Part shown: positions 57,116-64,000 of the stretch, piece after piece
Position numbering within the stretch: position 1 is the stretch's first letter
How the letters are laid out: each line of letters starts with the position of its first letter
Origin: an uncultured Opitutaceae bacterium
Lineage (GTDB): Bacteria > Verrucomicrobiota > Verrucomicrobiia > Opitutales > Opitutaceae
NCBI GenBank assembly: GCA_951813085.1
Contig: OX638348.1
Location: 310,001-374,000, forward strand
Length of the DNA: 64,000 bases
Direction: 5' to 3'
Translations under genes and position numbers: made by a program
Notes under the pieces: model-generated
What the model was told of the DNA's origin: nothing
The model's database searches: none
Seen by the model: the letters and a program-made list of their open reading frames with translations, nothing else

Positions 57116-57283
57116 TGGGGAGGCGTTCATGTTGAAAAGCGTATCGCGAAAAGGATGGCGGCGCTACGGTGACTCGAGGAAATAGACGATTTCGGCGACA
57201 GAGTTATCTTCTGATTTGAGGGTGTTCGTGGATTCATGTCGAGCGCGTTTGATGAAATGCGCAAGGGTGGATCTTTTAGTTGA
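57116..57283 (+). other. Possible decayed reading frame
   Basis: The frame directly after the Ldh stop reads like protein (VEKRIAKRMAALR, LEEIDDFGDRVIF, FEGVRGFMSSAFDEMRKGG) but is broken by TGA at 57170 and 57212 before the final TGA at 57281. The segments have a natural amino-acid balance, yet match no family I recognise. It may be a remnant or chance; no start codon is obvious. Confidence 0.25.
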
Positions 57284-57315
57284 ATTGGCGGGGTTGGCGG
57301 TCTAGGGATCATCGC

Positions 57316-58355
57316 GTGCCATCTCCTCTGCTCAGCATAGCGATTCCAGCCTACAATCGGCCTGAGGAATTGCTGTATTCGTTGAAGCGATTCGTAGCGC
57401 AGATTGAGTCTCGGTTTGAATCGTTGGTTGAGATTCGGGTTTCAGACGACTGCTCACCGGGCTATGGCTTGCGCGATGTAGCCCGCTTTTGCGATCGGTA
57501 TCCTTTTATTCACTATCGCCGTTATGGGCGAAATATTGGGCTGGAACGAAACTTGATTCGGTGCGCCGAAGAATGCCGAGGTGAATTTCTTTGGATATTT
57601 GGCGATGACGATTCTTAGAAACAGACTCCGCGCTTGAGGAGATAATGGATACTCTACGGAGCGATCGATATGATTCCATTGTAATAAATCGTACGCGCTG
57701 CAGCTTCGCCCTGGATCGAATTTTATCCAAAAATTGGATGGGTATTGATCCGATGGAGAACGAGACTTTCAGTGGGTTAGTTGAATTTTGCCTGAAATTT
57801 GGTTTCATTAGCGTCATTGGATTCGTTTCGGTAAACATATTCAGGCGAGAGCCCTTCGTTTCCTTAGATTTCGAGAAATACATGGGCACTATGTATCCAC
57901 AATTAGGAGGACTGTTAGAAGCCTTCCATCATCGCCCAGTATTGCTGCTCTCAACACCGCTGGTCTGCCATCGAACGCAAACTGCGGAGGAGAAGAAAGC
58001 CGCGTTGGGAAACAAGCGCTCCGAGGCAGATTTCATGGCGGATATCGACCGAAGGAATGCCCTGTATTTTAGCCATCCTTACATATCTATGGTGATGACT
58101 TTGATTGAGCTAGGGGCATTCACTGCTGATGACATCGTTGAAATTCGAGAGAATACAGTGATAAACGGACGGCTCGTGGACTTTTTCATTCACACGGTAG
58201 GCTTGAGTCGCAAGATGGGTCTTTGCGAGAGCGATGAGGTATGGAGTCGTACCCATTCATTCTTTGAGGCGCTTCCATTGGACGCGGATACGCGCGATCG
58301 TATCAATACCCTTTTTGCTGCCCGAGGCGCCGCATCAATTACACACGTTGAATGA
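57316..58355 (+). pseudogene. Family 2 glycosyltransferase, frameshifted
   Basis: The likely start is the GTG at 57316. LLSIAIPAYNRPEELLYSLK and VRVSDDCSPG-like sequence (EIRVSDDCSPGYGL) form the GT-A nucleotide fold; the metal site appears as LWIFGDDDS, immediately followed by TAG at 57616-57618. One base more at that TT restores the frame (SLETDSALEEIMDTL) and the C-terminal acceptor domain continues to 58355. Repaired length is about 346 aa. The last codons overlap the start of the next glycosyltransferase (ATGA). Confidence 0.78.
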
Positions 58356-58870
58356 GCCTGACGCTATCAGTTGTTACGCCGAGCTTCGAGCAGGCGAAGT
58401 ACTTGTCAGATTGCATCGATTCAGTACAAAGCCAATCCTATCCGCCCATCGAGCATTTGGTCTACGATCCCGGTTCATCGGATGGTAGCAAAGAGATCGC
58501 GCGATCCTATAGTGGAGTAACGCTTTTCGAGGAGACGGATGAAGGGCAGTCCGATGCATTGAACAAGGGTTTCGCTCGCGCTCGTGGCGACCTCATCGCC
58601 TGGCTCAATTCAGATGACGCTTATGCCGATGCATCCGTATTCGAAAAGGTGATCGAACGATTCGAGAAACCGGACTCTCCCGACATCGTATATGGGAGGG
58701 GACTCTATTTTGGCAGCGATGGAAGCGTATTGCGAGAAGCCTACGTGAATCGGGATCCGAACTCGCTGGGCGAGAGGCTTCACCATGAGGTGGGTTTGAT
58801 GCATTTTCCACGAACATGTTTGAGAACATGTCCTGGAGACATACGGTTACATTCTTCAATATGCACCTAG
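58352..58870 (+). pseudogene. Family 2 glycosyltransferase, N-terminal half only
   Basis: TLSVVTPSFEQAKYLSDCID, DPGSSDGSKEIARSYSGVTL, DEGQSDALNKGFARARGDLI and WLNSDDAYADASVFEKVI are a textbook GT-A domain of the wcaA-like type. Family identity ends at about LHHEVGLMH (58803), where relatives go on with an acceptor-binding half. The frame stops at 58870 inside sequence belonging to a different protein. An 8-bp direct repeat GAACATGT lies at the junction (58812-58819 and 58824-58831), consistent with a deletion. Not functional as it stands. Confidence 0.7.
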
Positions 58871-59184
58871 CCTACGGTTTAGGGTATCGAAGAGTCGCCC
58901 TAATTGGATTCGACCATTCATATGTTCAACCGAAAGGGGTGAAGGAAGAGGAAATGATCCTCGACTATGGCAAGGACGAGAACCATTTTATCGAAACCTA
59001 CTTCCAGGGAAAGGAATGGCAGGCGGCGGACGTCGACATGATGGAGGAAATGTATAAGCTCGCTAAGGACGCCTTCGAATCGGATGGGAGGGAAATCGTG
59101 AACGCTACCGAAGGAGGAGAGCTAGAATTGTTTAGGCGGATGGATCTTGAGGATGCATTGAAACCGCCAGTGACTTCAACTTGA
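58816..59184 (+). pseudogene. DUF115 (Maf/MptE-like) C-terminal fragment
   Basis: A 122-codon frame whose content matches the C-terminal third of the intact DUF115 protein at 60723-61745: TVTFFNMHLAYGLGYRRVALIGFDHSY here corresponds to TVTYAALQLAYFMGFK then VYLIGVDHSF there. The N-terminal two thirds, with the substrate-binding GNGPSL motif, are missing. The upstream end is fused to the truncated glycosyltransferase. It is most simply a remnant of a second DUF115 gene left by a deletion of roughly 1 kb or more. Confidence 0.7.
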
Positions 59185-59193
59185 TTAGCTGCG

Positions 59194-59877
59194 ATGTTCG
59201 ACTTTTTGAGAAAAGACTTTTTGTGGAGAGCATTCGACTCCGGAATTTTGGAAGAGCTGGACAAGAAAATTTCGTATCAACCCAAGATTGCCCAGGATCT
59301 TTCCATCTATGAATTGCTTCGAGAAGAGCGGAACTTGAAAATTGCAGAAATTGGAGGGGGCAGCTCGAGGATGCTCAGGCAATTGGCTCTGCGAAACCAA
59401 TGCTACAATATCGAAAAGTTTGAAGGGAGGAACGCAGGTCCTGATCGGGAGGTTGAGATCGATGGGGTTTCCAATCTGCATGCATACATTGGGGAATTCG
59501 ACGAAGCGGTTGAAGACGCGTTCTCCGTATCGGTGGTTGAGCATATAAAAGATGATCAGCTTACAAACTTTCAGAATGACTTGTTGCGGATCCTCAAGCC
59601 AGGTGGAGTGTTTTATCATGCGATTGATATGTATTTGCAGGACGAGCCAAGCGAATACGTAACCCAAAGATTCGAGCGTTATCGTGGCCTAGTCTTCGGA
59701 GATAATAGAATCGAGCCGCTCGGAGAACTTAAAGCGTTGAGTCCCCATTTCGAATGCACGATGGTTTCGAATCCGGACAACGTGCTTCACGATTGGAACT
59801 GCTATGCGCCCCAATTGAGCGAGCTGCGGCAGGCGAGCCAGAGCGTATCTCTACTTATCGGGGGACGGAAGCGTTAG
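59194..59877 (+). CDS. SAM-dependent methyltransferase (class I, divergent)
   Basis: A 227-aa protein with a SAM-binding fold: KIAEIGGGSSRMLRQLALRN stands at motif I, SVSVVEHIKDDQLTNFQNDL and LRILKPGGVFYHAIDMYL at motifs II and III. No lesion seen. Ten bases after the DUF115 fragment, in the same direction. Likely methylates a sugar or a lipid-linked intermediate of the locus; this is inference from position. Confidence 0.82.
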   Translation: MFDFLRKDFLWRAFDSGILEELDKKISYQPKIAQDLSIYELLREERNLKIAEIGGGSSRMLRQLALRNQCYNIEKFEGRNAGPDREVEIDGVSNLHAYIGEFDEAVEDAFSVSVVEHIKDDQLTNFQNDLLRILKPGGVFYHAIDMYLQDEPSEYVTQRFERYRGLVFGDNRIEPLGELKALSPHFECTMVSNPDNVLHDWNCYAPQLSELRQASQSVSLLIGGRKR

Positions 59878-59961
59878 ATTTCCGGGTCGGACATTGCGAT
59901 GTCGGCGCATTCCTACCAATTTTGGGTTGAATTCACTTAGAGGTAAACTGGAAGCCAAGAT

Positions 59962-60672
59962 ATGACCGAAAGAGATAATTGCGTCGCGCTGTTGCCAATG
60001 AAGGCGAATAGCGAACGCGTGAAAGGGAAGAATTTTCGACTATTCGCTGGGAAACCGCTTTTTCGATGGATTCTCAATACGCTGCTAGAAACCGAGGAGG
60101 TGTCCTGTGTGGTCATCAATACGGATGCGAGAATGACCTTGCTAGAAAACGGATTGAAGGAATCAGAGAGAGTGATCATTCGAGATCGCAAAGCTAGTCT
60201 TTGCGGCGATCATGTAAGCATGAACTTGATACTTGAGGATGATATCTCTGAGATCTCTGCGGATTGCTATCTGATGACTCATACGACGAATCCACTCCTA
60301 TCTTCCGACACTATCGCAGCAGCCTTGGAGAGCTATCGATCCGCGATTCAGGAAGGTCGTGGCGACAGACTTTTTACAGTGAACAAGCACCAAACACGCT
60401 TCTATAGGGCAGATGGGTCGCCAGTGAATCACAACCCGAAAAACCTGATACCAACCCAAGACCTTGAAGCATGGTATGAAGAAAATTCGAACTTGTATTT
60501 ATTTAGCGCGGACAGTTTTGCGTCTACAGGAAATCGAATCGGACGAAAGCCAATCCTTTTCGAGACGCCTCGTATGGAGTCATCCGACATTGACGACCTC
60601 ACGGAATGGCGTCTCGCCGAAGTACTCGCCCTGAGTAAGCAGCTCTTTGAAGCTCAAGTACAGGACGACTAG
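59962..60672 (+). CDS. Acylneuraminate cytidylyltransferase-like protein (CMP-sugar synthetase)
   Basis: Activates an acidic sugar (sialic, legionaminic, pseudaminic or KDO-like) as its CMP derivative; 236 aa, normal length. The nucleotide-binding N-terminus reads ALLPMKANSERVKGKNFRLF with Arg and Lys in the expected places, followed by VVINTDARMTLLENG, YLMTHTTNPLLSSDTIAAAL and a C-terminal DIDDLTEWRLAEVL. GGAAG at 59950-59954 is a good ribosome binding site. The stop overlaps the first codon of the DUF115 gene frame. No nonulosonate synthase is in the window, so the sugar remains open. Confidence 0.88.
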   Translation: MTERDNCVALLPMKANSERVKGKNFRLFAGKPLFRWILNTLLETEEVSCVVINTDARMTLLENGLKESERVIIRDRKASLCGDHVSMNLILEDDISEISADCYLMTHTTNPLLSSDTIAAALESYRSAIQEGRGDRLFTVNKHQTRFYRADGSPVNHNPKNLIPTQDLEAWYEENSNLYLFSADSFASTGNRIGRKPILFETPRMESSDIDDLTEWRLAEVLALSKQLFEAQVQDD

Positions 60673-60722
60673 TGGCACTCTCTGACGACGCGGCTCCATT
60701 CGCAATGACTGCGCATACGAGT

Positions 60723-61745
60723 ATGAATGACCGGATTGCGATTTTTGGCGCGAGTCTCGCTGGGGCATGGGCGTTCAGGGCATGGGAAATAGAGTACGAG
60801 ATAGTTGGATTTATAGATAACGACCCCGACAAGCAAGGGAGTATGTATCTTGGGAAACCGGTCTATGCACCTGAGGATGCCTTGAGGCAAAACATCGATC
60901 GAATCGTAATCGCAAGTTCTTATTCGCCGGAAATATTCAGTCAGTTGAATGCGTTGAACTGGCCTGAAAGCAAAGTCTCGATCGACCATTCCCCGGCTGA
61001 TCTTGGAATGCGCTCCCAATGGGATGGAGAACATTCCAGCCGCCTCGAAGCATTTAGGTCCAAGCACCAAGGTGAGGATTGCTTTATATTGGGGAATGGA
61101 CCCTCTCTAAATCGAATGGATCTGTCACCATTAAACAAATACTATACATTTGGACTCAATAAGATTCATTTGCTGTTTTCAAAGAACGCATTTCGACCCT
61201 CCTACCATGTGGCCATTAATCCCTTGGTGGTAGATCAGTCGTGGATCGCATTCAACAAGCTAGATTGCCCGAGTTTCATTTCGTTTGAGACGGCCCGAGA
61301 TAAAATTGCCCCCGCGCCTAATATTCATTTTATCCATACCACCCATTCCCAAGGATTTAGCGAAGATGCAATGAATACGATTTGCGAAGGATCGACCGTG
61401 ACCTACGCGGCTTTGCAGCTCGCTTACTTTATGGGATTCAAGTCTGTATACTTGATCGGCGTCGACCATTCGTTTCAGTCAACAGGATCACCCAACGAAA
61501 CGCAGACAATGGGAGCTTCGGATCCGAATCACTTTGATCCTGCATACTTCGCAAATCAGCCGTGGCAATTGCCTGATCTAGAAGGATCTGAGTTTTCATA
61601 CCGAATGGCTAAGCGCGCGTACGAAATGCGTAAGCCCCCTGCGAAGATTTACGATGGAACGTTGGATGGCAAGCTGAGTGTGTTTCCGAAGATTGGATAT
61701 GAACAGGCTCTGGATGCCTGCAAGAAGCGTGGAGGCGCGGAATGA
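60723..61745 (+). CDS. Rossmann-DUF115 fusion (Maf/MptE-like glycosylation protein)
   Basis: Begins at the ATG at 60723, or possibly a GTG at 60672 that overlaps the previous stop. Residues 3-90 resemble the PglD-like sugar-modifying N-terminal Rossmann domain (RIAIFGASLAGAWAFRAWEI, VGFIDNDPDKQGSMYLGKPV). From about 120 the DUF115 domain follows: GEDCFILGNGPSLNRMDLSP, TFGLNKIHLLFSK, GSTVTYAALQLAYFMGFK and LIGVDHSF. DUF115 proteins include Maf flagellin-modification factors. About 340 aa; no lesion. Its stop overlaps the next gene by four bases. Confidence 0.82.
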   Translation: MNDRIAIFGASLAGAWAFRAWEIEYEIVGFIDNDPDKQGSMYLGKPVYAPEDALRQNIDRIVIASSYSPEIFSQLNALNWPESKVSIDHSPADLGMRSQWDGEHSSRLEAFRSKHQGEDCFILGNGPSLNRMDLSPLNKYYTFGLNKIHLLFSKNAFRPSYHVAINPLVVDQSWIAFNKLDCPSFISFETARDKIAPAPNIHFIHTTHSQGFSEDAMNTICEGSTVTYAALQLAYFMGFKSVYLIGVDHSFQSTGSPNETQTMGASDPNHFDPAYFANQPWQLPDLEGSEFSYRMAKRAYEMRKPPAKIYDGTLDGKLSVFPKIGYEQALDACKKRGGAE

Positions 61746-63208
61746 TGAGCCAGGCGACTTATAGGGTATCTGCATTGATCTCTCTCTATAGAGCCGAGCG
61801 CTTTATCGAAGGTCGGTTATTTGACTTGTTTGAGCAATCCTTGTACAAGCGTGGCGAACTTCAGATTGTTATCGTCAACAGTGGTTCACCGGAATCGGAG
61901 GATCGATTCGTGCGAGATGCGAAGGCGCGGTCGCCTCATATTGAATACATTCGCACGGGGAATCGCGAAACGCTATACGCCGCCTGGAATCGCTGCATCG
62001 ATATGGCGCAGTCGCCTTTGCTGACAAATGCCAATGCGGATGACCGATTGAGGGAGGATGCCCTGGAAATCCTTGCGGATGCGCTCGATGCCGATGCGTC
62101 GATTGGGTATGCCTACGGGGACGCCCTGCTTTCAACGAGAGAGAATGAGCGATTTGATGAGGTTGTAGATCGCTCTGTTTATCGTTCGCAGGACTATTTC
62201 GGTCCTGACTTGCTATTGCATCAGTTCATTGGCCACCAACCCATGTGGCGCCGCGATCTACATGACCGCGTTGGAAGATTCGATGAGAGCATGACGGCCG
62301 CGGGCGACTACGAGTTCATGGTTCGCTGCGCCAGCGTAGCGCGGGGTAAACATGTGGGGGACGCAATCGGGACGCTATTGAAACGCAGCGATTCAATCAC
62401 CTTTAGGGATGGTTCGATGAACGTCGAGGTGAACGCGTTGAAGAAGCGGTTTCGAACCTCCGAGAAGGCGCTTGAGCTTTATAGGATGGAAGGAATTGAC
62501 CTGGGTAAGGAAGGCGCGATTGAGGCCTGCTTGTTGCACTTGGGCAATCGAGCATTGCTTTACTTTTCGCAATGGGGCGGGGGACGTCCGGATGCGGACT
62601 TTGAATTCGCGAAGCAGTGCTACGATTGGGTATTGAAGTCCGATACGAGCGGAGCGATCAATCAGCGTATAAAGGACTGGGCTCGCCAAAACCGGGAGGC
62701 AGCATGCGAGTTGGCGGGTGAGGGCTGTGAATCGATCAATAACCGGACCCGACTCGTCGATCCTGATCTGGAAGCTCCTACAGCATGGGTCGGTATTCAA
62801 GATCCTATGTATGCTTACCAAGTAGATGAACGATCAAGTGAGTTTGGCATGGGCTGTCGAATTCTTGAATTTGACTTGTTAGCCTACTGGGAATCCTTAT
62901 CCGGTTTTTCGATCAATGGCGCTCTCAAGTCCGATTCAATGCGTGGGGAGATCTCTGTGTGGGGGGCGTGCAAACGTGGCGAACTCATCGCAAGATTTCT
63001 ACGGATTCATGGGGTTGAAGTCGCTCGATTTATAGATAGCGATGCGAGCAAATCTGGCAAAGAGCTTAGCGGAATACCCATCGTGGCGCCCGATTCTCTC
63101 CCCAAGGACCAATCGGGACAACGCATTATTTCCGGGGTTAGCGACCAACAAGCTCCCCTGCTGAGGGAGCAGCTATCTCAATTGGGATGGATCGATCAAT
63201 TGATTTAG
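61742..63208 (+). CDS. Family 2 glycosyltransferase with C-terminal Rossmann module
   Basis: A 488-aa protein. The N-terminal GT-A domain (VSALISLYRAERFIEGRLFD, VIVNSGSPESEDRFV, TNANADDRLREDALEILADA with a D-x-D-like NADD, then GHQPMWRRDLHDRVGRFDES) is complete. A middle section of about 150 residues is unrecognised. The last 90 residues (EISVWGACKRGELIARFLRI, VARFIDSDASKSGKELSGIP) repeat the Rossmann type found at the N-terminus of the previous protein. No lesion. Likely transfers a sugar in the surface-glycan pathway. Confidence 0.85.
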   Translation: MMSQATYRVSALISLYRAERFIEGRLFDLFEQSLYKRGELQIVIVNSGSPESEDRFVRDAKARSPHIEYIRTGNRETLYAAWNRCIDMAQSPLLTNANADDRLREDALEILADALDADASIGYAYGDALLSTRENERFDEVVDRSVYRSQDYFGPDLLLHQFIGHQPMWRRDLHDRVGRFDESMTAAGDYEFMVRCASVARGKHVGDAIGTLLKRSDSITFRDGSMNVEVNALKKRFRTSEKALELYRMEGIDLGKEGAIEACLLHLGNRALLYFSQWGGGRPDADFEFAKQCYDWVLKSDTSGAINQRIKDWARQNREAACELAGEGCESINNRTRLVDPDLEAPTAWVGIQDPMYAYQVDERSSEFGMGCRILEFDLLAYWESLSGFSINGALKSDSMRGEISVWGACKRGELIARFLRIHGVEVARFIDSDASKSGKELSGIPIVAPDSLPKDQSGQRIISGVSDQQAPLLREQLSQLGWIDQLI

Positions 63209-63218
63209 AAAATATTGT

Positions 63219-64000
63219 ATGAGCGTAACGAATACAACGGTGATCATTTGCGCACGAAATGCGGAACGCACAATTTCACGGGCGATTGATTCAGCGTTAG
63301 CGCAAGGATCCCCTCCGATATTGTTGGTTGACGACTATTCGGAGGACGCAACCGCGCGTATCGCGTTGGAGGTGGGAGGAAAGGCTATTTCGGTCGTTCG
63401 GCCTAGCGAGAAGCTAGGACTGGGCAATGCTCGAAACGTGGGGATTCACAATGTGAAAACCAAATACGCGGTTTGGCTCGATGCGGACGATATGCTGTTG
63501 CCGGGCAGGTTGGATTCGCTCGAGGCGAGCTTAGCCTCGGGCGCCGATGTGGTATTCGATGCGGCTGAGCTCGTCGACGGATCGACCCAGGAATCAATTC
63601 GTCAATTGCCGATGCCAGAGTTTATGTTGGAGCCCGGAGGAATCGTAAGGCTCTTCGAGCGCAATTACTTGCCGGGACCGGCCTGGCCGGGTGTACGCGT
63701 CGCGTTTGCCAGGGATCTCGGATACGATACGGAGCTGCCGACCGGGGAGGATATCGATTTCAATCTAAGAGCGATCGCAGCGGGAGGACGTTTCCGTCTA
63801 CTCGCTCAAACGGGCTATCGCCAATTCCATTATCCCGATAGCCTTTCCCGCGATTTAGAGCTTCAGAGAAGCGCGGTGAGAACTGTACTGGAAAAGCACA
63901 GCTACGAGCAGGTTCGCCGTCTTTTCGCCAACGCGGGCCATAAGCCGCGGATTGCTGATTGGGCCCTATGCTCGATGGCGCTATTTCGGAGCGATTTTGG
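63219..64000 (+). CDS. Family 2 glycosyltransferase, incomplete at the window end
   Basis: Open frame from the ATG at 63219 to the end (about 260 codons). TVIICARNAERTISRAIDSA, ILLVDDYSEDATARIALEVG, GLGNARNVGIHNVKTKYAVW and the metal motif LDADDMLLPGRLDSLE place it in the GT-A family 2. GEDIDFNLRAIAAG is the usual ED motif of the acceptor half. The stop lies outside the window. Ten bases after the previous gene, so part of the same operon. Confidence 0.9.
   Translation, partial: MSVTNTTVIICARNAERTISRAIDSALAQGSPPILLVDDYSEDATARIALEVGGKAISVVRPSEKLGLGNARNVGIHNVKTKYAVWLDADDMLLPGRLDSLEASLASGADVVFDAAELVDGSTQESIRQLPMPEFMLEPGGIVRLFERNYLPGPAWPGVRVAFARDLGYDTELPTGEDIDFNLRAIAAGGRFRLLAQTGYRQFHYPDSLSRDLELQRSAVRTVLEKHSYEQVRRLFANAGHKPRIADWALCSMALFRSDF

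Noticed and set aside
37394..57283. Recoding of TGA as a sense codon
   Set aside because: Several intact genes (for example rph, the PQQ-propeller and the 2-hydroxyacid dehydrogenase) end in TGA with correct family length. The residues expected at the in-frame TGA sites also differ, so no single reassignment fits.
21960..57620. Programmed ribosomal frameshifting as the cause of the split frames
   Set aside because: The sites lack a common slippery heptamer and downstream structure, affect unrelated families and shift in different directions.
1..64000. CRISPR array, insertion sequence, prophage or tRNA gene
   Set aside because: I found no regularly spaced direct repeats, transposase or phage protein and no tRNA-like cloverleaf while reading through the window.

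Overview
This window looks like chromosomal DNA (roughly mid-50s % GC) of a free-living, probably marine member of the Planctomycetota-Verrucomicrobiota-Chlamydiota group, most likely an Opitutae/Puniceicoccales-type Verrucomicrobium. The main reasons are the DUF1501 + DUF1549/DUF1553 'planctomycete-type cytochrome' gene pair, four formylglycine-type sulfatases, a DUF5060 glycoside hydrolase, DUF3857 transglutaminase-like proteins and a tripartite tricarboxylate transporter. The taxonomic call is inference from gene families, not from a marker gene. I see no rRNA, tRNA, CRISPR array, insertion sequence or integrase.

Region 1 (1-13613, all minus strand) is a nine-gene run. In transcription order it is: a 1109-aa DUF1553 protein, a DUF1501 protein, a haem/LRR/beta-propeller protein, an SDR dehydrogenase, a ribose-type sugar ABC transporter (binding protein, ATPase, permease) and two paralogous sulfatases. 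The second sulfatase is cut by the window edge. A divergent AraC regulator (13787-14701) faces this run and is followed by a two-gene TTT transporter in which the TctC and TctB parts are fused. The set reads as a catabolic island for a sulfated or decorated carbohydrate.

Region 2 (17.9-33.3 kb) carries an MscS channel, a PQQ-type propeller, a 2-hydroxyacid dehydrogenase, a methyltransferase, a sulfatase, a cysteine synthase, a VOC protein, a DUF5060 hydrolase, an esterase, two tandem DUF3857 proteins and a DUF1573 protein. Region 3 (33.3-46.4 kb) is mostly housekeeping: rph, sucCD, recQ, a photolyase, a thioredoxin-like protein and dus, with another sulfatase and a few hypotheticals. Region 4 (46.4-51.2 kb, minus) holds a CheA-like kinase and a hybrid PAS histidine kinase, both broken.

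Region 5 (51.5-64 kb, plus) is a tightly packed glycan-biosynthesis locus: an SGNH hydrolase, methyltransferases, a capsule-type protein, glycosyltransferases, an acylneuraminate cytidylyltransferase homologue and DUF115 (Maf-like) proteins. It suggests addition of a CMP-activated acidic sugar to a surface structure, possibly flagellin.

The strongest overall pattern is damage. At least twelve genes that are clearly recognisable along their whole length are interrupted by single-base frameshifts, in-frame TGA codons or short deletions. They cluster at 2.4, 22.0, 28.0, 30.5-31.5, 37.5, 46.8-50.8 and 53.3-58.8 kb, while long stretches such as 2.6-21.3 kb are clean. Either the assembly has uncorrected indels or parts of the region are decaying; read mapping would decide.
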